A stretch of DNA of 9,313 nt from JBOGZI01 sp050697275 (GTDB lineage Bacteria > Actinomycetota > Thermoleophilia > Solirubrobacterales > 70-9): positions 1-9,313 of the forward strand of contig JBOGZI010000040.1 of assembly GCA_050697275.1 (NCBI GenBank), written 5' to 3'. Position 1 is the stretch's first letter. Each line of letters starts with the position of its first letter. The notes under the pieces are model-generated. The model was given only the letters and a program-made list of their open reading frames with translations, searched no databases and was not told where the DNA came from. The position numbers and the translations under genes are program-made. This document shows, piece by piece, positions 1 to 6,855 of this stretch.

Positions 1-1
1 C

Positions 2-175
2 CCCCGCCGGGGATCCGGCGATTCCCGCCCGGGAGGCGGGAGTTCCCGCCGGATGGAAGGCGGCGACCGCGACGGCGAGCGGGAGAGCGAGCCGGGGGCG
101 GTGGGTCCGGCGCCCGTCTACGCGCCCGCGCCGCCGACGCCCTCGCCCCGCGGCGAGTTCCGCTTCGAGCGCTAA
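2..175 (+). CDS. C-terminal end of an unidentified protein (5' end outside window)
   Basis: One plus-strand frame is open from the left edge to a TAA at 173-175 and encodes about 57 residues. The peptide is rich in Gly, Arg, Glu and Pro and ends in a proline-rich stretch followed by GEFRFER. This looks like a flexible, charged C-terminal tail and carries no recognisable domain, so no function is assigned. An in-frame ATG at 53-55 could make it a free-standing 40-residue ORF, but no good ribosome binding site precedes it, so I favour the tail of a longer gene. It converges on the minus-strand GT20 gene, and repeat copy A lies between the two stop codons. The call rests on the open frame and plausible composition only; in DNA this GC-rich a short open frame can occur by chance. 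Confidence 0.42.
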   Translation, partial: PRRGSGDSRPGGGSSRRMEGGDRDGERESEPGAVGPAPVYAPAPPTPSPRGEFRFER

Positions 176-176
176 C

Positions 177-268
177 GGCCACAAGGCCGCTGCACTTCGG
201 AGCGGAGGCGAAGCCGTAGCGACTTGTGCGGGGGGGCCGCACCTGGCCGCGACCCGATGGCGAGGCCG
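177..268. repeat. Hairpin-rich intergenic repeat, copy A
   Basis: This copy fills most of the 114-bp gap between two convergent stop codons. Its first 28 bases (177-204) match the start of copy B (1789-1816) at 26 positions, and its last 17 (252-268) match 1861-1877 at 15 positions. The middle is 47 nt here and 44 nt in copy B, and shares the blocks gcgaagcc and ggccgcac. Foldable pieces, in order, are ggcc/ggcc around the loop acaa (177-188), cgct/agcg enclosing cttcgg (188-204), and gtgcgg/ccgcac (226-231 with 237-242). It could act as a bidirectional terminator or transcript-end stabiliser, but there is no T-tract typical of an intrinsic terminator. It is a REP/BIME-like element by appearance; I do not recognise a named family. 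Confidence 0.72.
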
Positions 269-289
269 TGGATCGCGACCCCCGGCGCG

Positions 290-1771
290 TCAGGACGAAG
301 CCGTCTCCACGCCGCCCTCGTGCTTCGCCCGGATGTCAGCTAGCTGTTCGTCGACCCAGTCGCCGGGGTCGCGCGAGGAGATGATCTGCTTGAGGCGCTC
401 GGCGCGGAGGCGCCGCTCCTCCGGCTCCATGGTGAGGGCGCGGTAGATCGTGTCGGCCTGCTCCTGGATGTCGAAGGGGTTGACCGAGAGTGTGCAGTCG
501 CCGAGCTCCTCGTGAGCCCCGGTGTTCTCGGAGAGCATCACGACGCCGTTGCGGGTGTTCACCGCCGGCGCCTCCTTGGCGACCAGGTTCATCCCGTCGA
601 ACAGCGAGTTGACGATCAGCAGGTCGAAGTGCTTGTAGCGGGCGACCGCCTCCGGGAGGTTCTCGTAGATCCGCAGGTCGATCGGCATCCAGTCGGTTGT
701 GCCGTGGCGGTGGTTGACGACCGCGACCAGCGCCTCGATCCGCTCCAGGTACTCCGCGTACTCCGGCACGTCCTGACGCGAGGGCTGCAGGTGCGCGATG
801 AAGGTGACCTTCTCGCGGAACTCGGGGTGCTGCTCGAGGAAGACGTCGAAGGCCGAGAAGCCGCGCAGCACGTTCTTGGAGAGGTCGGCCCGGTCCACCC
901 GGAGGATCAGGTGGTCGCGGCGGCGGCGAAGCAGCTCGGTCTCGTAGCCGGCCACCTCCTCGGACTCGGCCGCGCGATAGAGACGGTCGGTGTCGATCGA
1001 GAGCGGATAGGCGCGCACCCAGGTCTCCCGGTCACCGTGGATGATGGCGCCGCGCTCGTAGTCGGTCTCCAGCTCCATCAGCTCCCGGCAGCACTGCAGG
1101 AAGTTGCGGCAGTAGGCGGAGGTGTGGAAGCCGATGATGTCGTTGGCGAGCATGCTCAGGAAGATCTCCTCGCGCCAGCGGTTGGGGAGGATCCGCCAGG
1201 CGTCGGGCTGGGTCCAGGGGATGTGGACGAAGTAGTGCAGGAAGGCGTCGGGCCGCGTCTTTCGGATCAGGCCGGGGCAGGTGTAGAGGTGGTAGTCGTG
1301 GAGCATCACCACCGGCTCCTCCTGGCCCTCGATCGAGCGGACCACCGCCGCGGCGATGTCGGCGTTGACGACCTTGTAGCCGTCCTCCCACGCCTCCACT
1401 TCCGACCGCCTGATGTCGGGCGCGTTTGAGAGGTCCCAGAGGTAGTGCTGGATGAACCAGAGGATCGGGTTGGCGATCATGTTGTAGAAGCGGTCGTAGG
1501 CGGCCGGGTCGGAGGCGACCAGGCAGACCCGGTAGGAGACGCCGTCGAGCTCGATCGTCACCGGGCCCCCGTCCGACTCCGCCGCGACCGCCATGTCCTC
1601 GTCGGTCATCGCCGAGGCGATCCAGAGCGCCTCGCGATGGGCGACCAGCCCGCTGAGCGCGGTGACCAGGCCGCCTCCGCCCCGTTTCACGGTGCGATTC
1701 CCGGCCTCGTCCATCCCGAACTCGGCGGGGCCGCGGTTGGAGACGATGGTCAGGGGCCGCTGGTCGGGCAC
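290..1771 (-). CDS. otsA: Trehalose-6-phosphate synthase (GT20 family)
   Basis: This 493-residue protein of the OtsA/TPS family transfers glucose from an NDP-glucose to glucose-6-phosphate, giving trehalose-6-phosphate in the cytosol. It has the N-terminal SNR motif (11-13), a glycine loop (31-34), the HDYHL motif (158-162), HIPW (183-186), and the C-terminal GT-B half with R294/K299 and DGMNLVAKE (392-400). By comparison with E. coli OtsA from memory, the glucose-6-phosphate ligands are all present: R13, Y96, W105 and R332. The donor-site segment reads VDRADLSKN where E. coli has ERLDYSKG, and Phe replaces the Arg just before DGMNLVAKE, so it is a divergent member whose nucleotide preference may differ. 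The start is GTG, with a weak GGGG just upstream. It is the last gene of the minus block, 111 bp after treT, with repeat B in the gap. No otsB phosphatase domain is fused or adjacent. Another GT20 activity such as glucosylglycerol-phosphate synthase is possible but less likely. Confidence 0.93.
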   Translation of the reverse strand: MPDQRPLTIVSNRGPAEFGMDEAGNRTVKRGGGGLVTALSGLVAHREALWIASAMTDEDMAVAAESDGGPVTIELDGVSYRVCLVASDPAAYDRFYNMIANPILWFIQHYLWDLSNAPDIRRSEVEAWEDGYKVVNADIAAAVVRSIEGQEEPVVMLHDYHLYTCPGLIRKTRPDAFLHYFVHIPWTQPDAWRILPNRWREEIFLSMLANDIIGFHTSAYCRNFLQCCRELMELETDYERGAIIHGDRETWVRAYPLSIDTDRLYRAAESEEVAGYETELLRRRRDHLILRVDRADLSKNVLRGFSAFDVFLEQHPEFREKVTFIAHLQPSRQDVPEYAEYLERIEALVAVVNHRHGTTDWMPIDLRIYENLPEAVARYKHFDLLIVNSLFDGMNLVAKEAPAVNTRNGVVMLSENTGAHEELGDCTLSVNPFDIQEQADTIYRALTMEPEERRLRAERLKQIISSRDPGDWVDEQLADIRAKHEGGVETASS

Positions 1772-1788
1772 GCCCCGTTTGTATCAGG

Positions 1789-1877
1789 GGCCGCAAGGCC
1801 GCTGTACTTCGGAGCGCCGGGCGAAGCCCGGAGATATGCGAGGCGGCCGCACGCGGCTCCGCCCGATGGCGAAGCCG
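1789..1877. repeat. Hairpin-rich intergenic repeat, copy B
   Basis: This is the second copy of the element at 177-268, occupying the 111-bp gap between the treT stop (1883-1885) and the GT20 start (1771). Its hairpins are better formed than in copy A. They are ggcc-gcaa-ggcc (1789-1800), cgct...agcg closing a cttcgg loop (1800-1816), ccgggc-gaa-gcccgg (1817-1831), a NotI-type palindrome gcggccgc (1843-1850), and a compound hairpin pairing 1854-1858 with 1873-1877 and 1860-1863 with 1868-1871 around the loop cgat. Differences from copy A within stems partly preserve pairing. As part of the transcript it could tune expression of the downstream GT20 gene or mark an mRNA processing site. The function is inferred; the repetition itself is directly visible. 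Confidence 0.75.
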
Positions 1878-1882
1878 TCTGC

Positions 1883-3121
1883 CTACTCCTCCAGGGAGGT
1901 GAAGATGCGCATCCAGTCGAGCAGCAAGCGGGGCGTCAGGAAGTGCTCGCGGGTGCGCTCCTTGCCCGCGCGCCCGAGGCGCCTGCCCAGCTCAGGGTCC
2001 TTGAAGATCTCGATCGCGCGCTGCGCGGCCTCCTCGGGCGTGGAGACCAGGTAGCCGTCCTGGCCGTCGACGATCTGGAGGGGGATCCCGCCGACGTCTC
2101 CGGCCACCACCGGCCTGCCCTTCCAGAGCGCCTCTGTGACCGTCAGCCCGAAGCCCTCGCGGATCGACTTCTGCAGCACTACGTCGGACTGCGACTGGAA
2201 GGCGTTCACCTCGATCGCGCCGACGTTGTTGAGGTTGTTGAGGATCTTGATGTCGGGGTCGTCGGCGGCGTATTCGTAGGTGCGGTGGAAGAACTCCCAG
2301 CCCTCGGGATCGTCCGTCGCCATCGAGCCGACCAGGGCGAGCTGCACGTCGGGAAGCTCCTCGGTGAGGATCCGGTAGGCGTCGATCGCCCCGATCGGGT
2401 CCTTCCAGGGGTCGAAGCGAGAAACCTGGGCCATCAGCGGGCGGTCGACGTCGATCCCGAACTGGTTGCAGACGAAGGCGGCGTCGTCGGGGGAGAGCGC
2501 CATGTTCTTCGGCGAGAGCGGGTCGATCGCGGGGGGGACGATGTGCACTCCGCCCTGTCCGTCCAGCCCGTTCGGCACGTACTGCTCCATGTGCCAGACG
2601 GTGGCGTCGTAGTCCGAGATCAGCGGCCGCAGCCGCTCGATCGGATCGGGGTTGGGCTCGGAGAGGTCGATGTGACAGCGCCACACCCAGCGCTTCCCGT
2701 GATCCTCGGCCGCGCGGCGCATCGCCACCGGCTGCGGGTCGTGGACGATGATCACGTCCCACTCGCCGTCGAGGCTGCGGGCGTTCATCTCGTTGTAGTG
2801 CTCGAACAGCTCCCACTCGCTCGGCGTCAGCGTGTTCGGGTCGCCCTGCAGCGAGTTGTGGAGGAGCTTGGTCGCGTTGAAGAACTCCTCACGACCCATG
2901 ATCACCTGCCAGTGGCAGTCGAGCCCCACGTCCCGCATCAGCGGCACCAGCGCGTAGAGGATCTCCGAGACGCCGCCGCCGAAGGAGGTGGCGCTGACGT
3001 GCAGGACCCGCTGGCCCTCCAGCCCGGCGGCGAGCTGGCGGATCTCATCGACGACGCCGCGCCCCGCGAGGTGCGTGTAGTCGGCGAGCGACTTCGACCC
3101 CAGCGCTACCTCCTGGAGCAC
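1883..3121 (-). CDS. treT: Trehalose glycosyltransferring synthase TreT (GT4 family)
   Basis: TreT makes trehalose directly and reversibly from an NDP-glucose and free glucose, with no phosphorylated intermediate, in the cytosol. The 412-residue length matches the known archaeal and thermophile enzymes (about 415). Family motifs are intact: HVSATSFGGGVSE (41-53), HDPQP (127-131), WRCHIDL (147-153), VSRFDPWK (233-240, giving R235 and K240 for the NDP phosphates), DDPEGW (270-275), and the GT4 E-x7-E motif at E322 and E330 in REGFGLTVTEA. The similarity in my memory to Pyrococcus TreT runs the whole length. The start is GTG, preceded by a G6 run about three bases away; an ATG 11 bases upstream is out of frame and leads only to an 8-codon ORF. 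It lies 45 bp after the phosphatase gene and probably shares its transcript. Having TreT beside a GT20 synthase means two potential trehalose routes side by side. Confidence 0.94.
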   Translation of the reverse strand: MLQEVALGSKSLADYTHLAGRGVVDEIRQLAAGLEGQRVLHVSATSFGGGVSEILYALVPLMRDVGLDCHWQVIMGREEFFNATKLLHNSLQGDPNTLTPSEWELFEHYNEMNARSLDGEWDVIIVHDPQPVAMRRAAEDHGKRWVWRCHIDLSEPNPDPIERLRPLISDYDATVWHMEQYVPNGLDGQGGVHIVPPAIDPLSPKNMALSPDDAAFVCNQFGIDVDRPLMAQVSRFDPWKDPIGAIDAYRILTEELPDVQLALVGSMATDDPEGWEFFHRTYEYAADDPDIKILNNLNNVGAIEVNAFQSQSDVVLQKSIREGFGLTVTEALWKGRPVVAGDVGGIPLQIVDGQDGYLVSTPEEAAQRAIEIFKDPELGRRLGRAGKERTREHFLTPRLLLDWMRIFTSLEE

Positions 3122-3166
3122 GGTCCCCCCATGAGTGCTCGTGCGTTCAAGCGGCGAAACCTACCG

Positions 3167-4111
3167 TCAGAGCGCCGGCGGCGACCCGGCGGCCCGCAGC
3201 CGCTCGATCCCGGCGTCGATCGAGGCGCAGATCGCGCCGTGCAACTCGGCGTTCGCCGCGGCCACGCAGGAGATCTGGAACTCGTGACTCGAGCCCAGCA
3301 GGGGCCGGGGGGCGAGCGTCTCCCCGTAGGCGTCGGTGACCACGGCGCCGGCCTCCTCGAGGCAGAGCGCCGCGGCGGCCAGGTCGTAGGGGGAGTTGTT
3401 GAGGACGGCGCCCCGGCCGATCCGCTCGAACTCCTCGAGCATCCCCGGCACGTCGTCGACGATCCTCGGCCCCGGCTCGATGTAGGCGTCGAGCTGGCCG
3501 GTGGCGATTCGGGTCATGTCGAAGGTCGCCGAGCCGAGGTCGAAGCTGGCCCCGCCCACCGAGGAGGCGTCGACCAGCTCCGCCAGGACCTCCATCAGCG
3601 CCCGCACCGGCCGGCCGCGCAGCCCGTAGGTCCAGAGCATGCGCTCGATCTCGGCGTTGCCCGAGAGGCTCGGGGCGGGCTCCAGGCCGCCGCCTCGCTC
3701 GGCGACGAAGAGCGCGCCGCTCTTCAGCTCGAGGATGCAGCCGATCCGCACGTCGCCCATGGTCGGCTCCGAGTCGAGCCGCGCCGCGGCGATCGAGACG
3801 CAGCAGGATTCGAGCCCCGCCAGCGCGGGGCGCGTCCCGTCGATTGGGTCGCAGATCAGCACCCACTCCGAGCCCCTCCCCGCCGGGGAGACCATGCCGC
3901 GGTCCTCCGAGTAGAAGGCCACCTCGGGGGCGCGGTCGGAGAGGAACCGCTCCATCCGGGCCTCCGCCCGTTCGTCGATCGCGAAGGTGACGTCGCCTCC
4001 CTCAGCCTCGCCGGCGTGGGCGCGCCCCGCGTGGGCGCCGAGCATCGGCAGCACCTCCTCGCGGAGAGTGGTGGCGAGGTCCACTACGAGAGTCTTGATC
4101 GGCTTCGCCAT
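3167..4111 (-). CDS. Inositol-monophosphatase/FBPase-family phosphatase
   Basis: This 314-residue Mg2+-dependent phosphatase belongs to the IMPase/FBPase/CysQ superfamily. The metal-binding signature is complete: Glu in YSEDRG (E69), DPIDGT (D88 and D91), and the C-terminal YDLAAAALCLEEAG (D243) that matches the family's WD-x-AAG motif. GDVTFAIDERAE near residues 39-50 resembles the archaeal-type FBPase/IMPase N-terminal motif. The substrate cannot be read from sequence: inositol-1-phosphate, fructose-1,6-bisphosphate or another sugar phosphate are all possible. Its place just ahead of treT and the GT20 synthase suggests sugar-phosphate metabolism, possibly trehalose-6-phosphate removal (inference). 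I chose the ATG at 4111; a TTG one codon upstream is also in frame. There is no clear Shine-Dalgarno sequence, and the bases where one would sit belong to the outer stem of the three-way junction at 4116-4178. No signal peptide is visible. Confidence 0.85.
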   Translation of the reverse strand: MAKPIKTLVVDLATTLREEVLPMLGAHAGRAHAGEAEGGDVTFAIDERAEARMERFLSDRAPEVAFYSEDRGMVSPAGRGSEWVLICDPIDGTRPALAGLESCCVSIAAARLDSEPTMGDVRIGCILELKSGALFVAERGGGLEPAPSLSGNAEIERMLWTYGLRGRPVRALMEVLAELVDASSVGGASFDLGSATFDMTRIATGQLDAYIEPGPRIVDDVPGMLEEFERIGRGAVLNNSPYDLAAAALCLEEAGAVVTDAYGETLAPRPLLGSSHEFQISCVAAANAELHGAICASIDAGIERLRAAGSPPAL

Positions 4112-4115
4112 CAAA

Positions 4116-4178
4116 CGCAGATCAAACGGGTGGCTCCTACGGAGCCCCCTCGCACCTCCGTGCGCCCTCGCATCTGCG
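4116..4178 (-). promoter_or_regulatory. Predicted three-way-junction RNA element upstream of the phosphatase gene
   Basis: This element occupies almost the whole 69-bp gap between the htrA stop and the phosphatase ATG. Three perfect inverted repeats nest as a cloverleaf-like junction: an outer 7-bp stem (4116-4122 with 4172-4178), a 6-bp hairpin with a 3-nt loop (4132-4137 with 4141-4146), and a 5-bp hairpin with a 4-nt loop (4151-4155 with 4160-4164). The minus-strand loop of the last hairpin reads GGAG. The outer stem ends four bases before the ATG, so folding could hide the start region. There is no trailing U-tract, which argues against a simple intrinsic terminator. Possible roles are a translational switch, a processing site or a Rho-independent pause. 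It does not match a riboswitch I know. Confidence 0.55.
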
Positions 4179-4180
4179 GA

Positions 4181-5416
4181 TCAACCTGGGCTGTTGACGC
4201 GCTCGGGCCGCGGCTTGAGGGTGACCTCGACCTCGTCCCGCTCGTCGCCCCGCAGGACCTCGAGCATCACCGCCTCACCGGGGCGGCGCCGCGCGACCAG
4301 CTCGGCCAGGTCGCTCGGGTCGACCAGCTTGTGGCCGTCGACAGCGACGATCACGTCGCCGCCCGTCTCGATCTGCGCGCCCTGGAAGCTCTGCTGGTCG
4401 CTCGAGCCCTCCAGCCCCGCCTCGTCGGCCGGACCGCCGGGGACGACCTCGGAGATCAGCGCCCCGGTGTCGGTGTCGAGACCCAGCTCCTCGGCGAGCT
4501 GAGGCCAGATTGGCTGGGTGGTGACCCCGAGGTAGCCGTATTCGACGTCGCCCTCCTCACGAAGCTGCTCCAGCGAATAGCGGATCGCGGTCGCCGGGAT
4601 CGCGAACCCGACTCCCGAGTTGGTCCCCGAGGCGCTCTCGATCTGCTGGTTGATCCCGATCACATTTCCCGACCCGTCGATCAGCGGGCCGCCCGAGTTG
4701 CCCGGGTTGATCGAGGCGTCCGTCTGGATCGCGTTGTCCACCGAGAACTGGGTGAGCGACTGGATCGTTCGATCCGTCGCCGAGATGATCCCCAGGGAGA
4801 GCGACTGCTCCTCGCCGAAGGGACTTCCGATCGCGGCGACCGGCTCGCCGACGGAGTACTCCTCGCGGTCGGAGAGCTCGAGTGGCTTCAGTTCCAGCCG
4901 CTCCGGGTCGACCTCGATCAGCGCCAGGTCGGCGTCCGGGTCGAACCCGACGATCTCGGCCGAGAGCCGGTTGCGGTCACCGAACTCGACGAAGACCTGG
5001 TTGGCGGGCCTCGGCTGACCGCCGCCGTTGCCGGCCCCGCCGCTGGTCACCACGTGGGCGTTGGTGAGGATCTCGCCCTCCGTCGAGATCGCGAACCCCG
5101 ATCCTTGCCCGGCCCCGCCCCCGATCGGATCGGCGCTCTCGCCGAAGATCGAGAGGACCGTGACCACCGCCGGGGCGGCCTTCTCGTAGATGCCGGCCGC
5201 GTCGAACTCGCCACCGTCGGCGGCCTGCACGACCACCTCGGTCTGCGTTTCCCCCACCCCGCCGCTCGGCGACTCGTCGCCGTCGTCGCCACCGCAGCCG
5301 GAGAGGCCCGCCGGGATCAGCGCGATCGCGCCGATCGCGGCGAGGGTCGCCCAGGGGCGGCGCCGCCGCGGCCCCGGAGACGGGTGGGGCGTCCGGCCCC
5401 CGCCGCGGTGGCTCAT
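4181..5416 (-). CDS. htrA: HtrA/DegP-type serine protease, predicted lipoprotein (S1C, PDZ)
   Basis: This 411-residue trypsin-like protease would degrade misfolded proteins outside the membrane. The N-terminus has a basic run (17-20), a hydrophobic segment (about 22-38) and a lipobox LSGC with Cys41, followed by an acidic and Gly-rich linker, so it is probably a lipid-anchored exported protein. The chymotrypsin-like domain spans about 75-285 with the triad H121 (TNAHV), D163 (DADLAL) and S241 (GNSGGP). One PDZ domain follows at about 293-400, with the YLGV carboxylate-binding-type strand near its start. Single-PDZ organisation fits actinobacterial HtrA/PepD. Its ATG overlaps the kinase stop as ATGA (5413-5416), so translation is probably coupled to the two-component system, which likely controls it or senses its substrates. 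All catalytic residues are present. Confidence 0.94.
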   Translation of the reverse strand: MSHRGGGRTPHPSPGPRRRRPWATLAAIGAIALIPAGLSGCGGDDGDESPSGGVGETQTEVVVQAADGGEFDAAGIYEKAAPAVVTVLSIFGESADPIGGGAGQGSGFAISTEGEILTNAHVVTSGGAGNGGGQPRPANQVFVEFGDRNRLSAEIVGFDPDADLALIEVDPERLELKPLELSDREEYSVGEPVAAIGSPFGEEQSLSLGIISATDRTIQSLTQFSVDNAIQTDASINPGNSGGPLIDGSGNVIGINQQIESASGTNSGVGFAIPATAIRYSLEQLREEGDVEYGYLGVTTQPIWPQLAEELGLDTDTGALISEVVPGGPADEAGLEGSSDQQSFQGAQIETGGDVIVAVDGHKLVDPSDLAELVARRRPGEAVMLEVLRGDERDEVEVTLKPRPERVNSPG

Positions 5417-6855
5417 ACCGTGGCCTCGGCCGGCTCGCGCTCGCGCTCGGGTCGTTCCTCCAGCGGCAGTCGCAGCGTGAAGGCGGTGAAGCCGCGCTGC
5501 GAGACCACCGCGAGGGAGCCCCCCATGCGGCCGGCGAGCTCCTCGGCGATTGCGAGCCCCAGACCCGACCCGGTTGCGGCGTCCCCGGTATAGAAGCGGT
5601 CGAATACCCGGTCCAGCGCCCTGTGCTCGATCCCCCGGCCGTCGTCGCTCACGATCAGCTCGGCGTTGGCCGCGCCGCGGACCGCAGTAAGCGTCACGGT
5701 CGTGCCCTCGGGGGTGTGGGTGAGCGCATTGTCGAGCAGGATACGGATGATCTGAATAACCCGATTGGGGTCGGCGAGCGCGGTCACCTGGCCGCGGCCG
5801 CGCACGTGCAGCGACGAGCCGCGCCGCTCGGCGATCGGCCTGAACTCGCCGGCCACCAGGCGCGCCACCTCGCTCAGGTCCACCCGGTCGCGCGCGATCT
5901 CCATCACGTCGGCGTCCAAACGGGAGAGGTCGAGCAGGTCGGCCGTGAGCTTCTGCAGCCGCTCGATCTGGCTGCGCATCTCGCCCATGAAGGCCTGCCG
6001 CTCCGCGGCGCTCGGCTCCTCGGTCTCGAGCAGCTCGACGAAGCCGCCCAGCGAGAAGATCGGCGTGCGCAGCTCGTGCGAGGCGTTGGCGATGAAATCC
6101 TTGCGCGCGCTGTCGAGGCGCGCGAGGCGGCGCTGCATCTCGTTGAAGGAGCGCGCCAGCTGGCCGAGCTCGTCGGAGGACTCGATCGGGATCGACTGGC
6201 TGAAGTCGCCCCGCGCGACCTGCTCGGCGGCGCGGCGCAGGCGGCGCAGGCGCCGCGAGACCGCGCCCGCAGCCCAGAAGCCGACCAGCGAGGCGGCGGC
6301 GAGGGCGATCGCACCGGCGATCAGGATCTGCCGGCGAACGAGGGCGACGTCGTCATCGACCTCCGCCAGCGTGCCCGAGAGGACCGCGACCCAGCGCGGC
6401 TCGCCGTCCAGCTCGATCGGGACGGCCGAGGTGCCGACCCGGTGGCCGGCGATCGTCTCCACGCCCGAGGTGATCCGGTCCTCCTCGGCGGCGGCGTCGG
6501 CGCTCAGGTAGCTGCCCTGGATCGCGCTCGACTCTCCCTGCGAGTCGGCGATCACGAAGGCCGGCATCGGGTTGCCTTCCTCGTCGCGGACCGCGAGCAG
6601 CGTCACGCGGCTCTCGGCGCCCTGGGCGATCTGGCGGACCAGCTCCCCCACCTGCGCATCCGTCGCGCCGGCCTCCAGCGCCTCGGCCAGCCGCGGCTGC
6701 TGCTCCTCGGCGAGCTGCTCGAGCCGGCGCAGCTTCTCGGCGGTGAGGTTGGACTCAAGCTGCGGGACGACGTAGAGATAGACGAACCCGATAGACGCGG
6801 CCGTGATCGCGACGATCAGCAGAACGAGGCGGTTGCGGAGCGAGTTGAGATTCAA
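5413..6855 (-). CDS. Sensor histidine kinase (HAMP, HisKA, HATPase_c)
   Basis: This 480-residue membrane kinase partners the response regulator encoded just upstream. The order is transmembrane segment 1 (about 8-30), an extracytoplasmic region of about 145 residues, transmembrane segment 2 (about 176-198), HAMP (about 199-250), a dimerisation/phosphoacceptor helix with H260 in SHELRTP, then the ATP domain with N-box Asn376 (LLDNALTH), G1 DDGRGI (404-409) and G2 GSGLGLAI (429-436). All catalytic motifs are intact. The first outer part is charged and helical (about 35-80) and the domain resembles no named sensor fold that I can recognise, so the stimulus is unknown; the htrA neighbour suggests envelope or protein-folding stress. 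The start is TTG, overlapping the regulator's TGA as TTGA (6852-6855); no ATG fits better. Confidence 0.95.
   Translation of the reverse strand: MNLNSLRNRLVLLIVAITAASIGFVYLYVVPQLESNLTAEKLRRLEQLAEEQQPRLAEALEAGATDAQVGELVRQIAQGAESRVTLLAVRDEEGNPMPAFVIADSQGESSAIQGSYLSADAAAEEDRITSGVETIAGHRVGTSAVPIELDGEPRWVAVLSGTLAEVDDDVALVRRQILIAGAIALAAASLVGFWAAGAVSRRLRRLRRAAEQVARGDFSQSIPIESSDELGQLARSFNEMQRRLARLDSARKDFIANASHELRTPIFSLGGFVELLETEEPSAAERQAFMGEMRSQIERLQKLTADLLDLSRLDADVMEIARDRVDLSEVARLVAGEFRPIAERRGSSLHVRGRGQVTALADPNRVIQIIRILLDNALTHTPEGTTVTLTAVRGAANAELIVSDDGRGIEHRALDRVFDRFYTGDAATGSGLGLAIAEELAGRMGGSLAVVSQRGFTAFTLRLPLEERPEREREPAEATV

Noticed and set aside
20..52. Inverted repeat of cccgcc/ggcggg type near the left edge, considered as a terminator
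   Set aside because: It lies inside the open frame of the left-edge gene, is pure G/C with no T-tract, and is expected by chance at this base composition.
512..1429. A 305-codon plus-strand frame opposite the GT20 gene
   Set aside because: The opposite strand carries every GT20 motif; this frame is Val/Asp/Leu/His-rich shadow sequence.
1838..1850. Possible attachment site or restriction-modification signal at the gcggccgc palindrome
   Set aside because: There is no integrase, tRNA or duplicated flanking core. The palindrome is explained as part of the hairpin repeat.
3106..3132. An 8-codon ORF starting at an ATG 11 bases upstream of the treT GTG
   Set aside because: It has no ribosome binding site and ends inside treT without a start-stop overlap. 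It is most likely chance.
1445..5593. A 1382-codon open frame on the plus strand, antisense to the GT20 start, treT, the phosphatase, htrA and the kinase end
   Set aside because: It runs opposite to genes with full sets of family motifs and crosses their boundaries. Its peptide is rich in Arg, Asp, Val, Leu, Gly and His, typical of the antisense shadow frame in GC-rich DNA, and has no domain.
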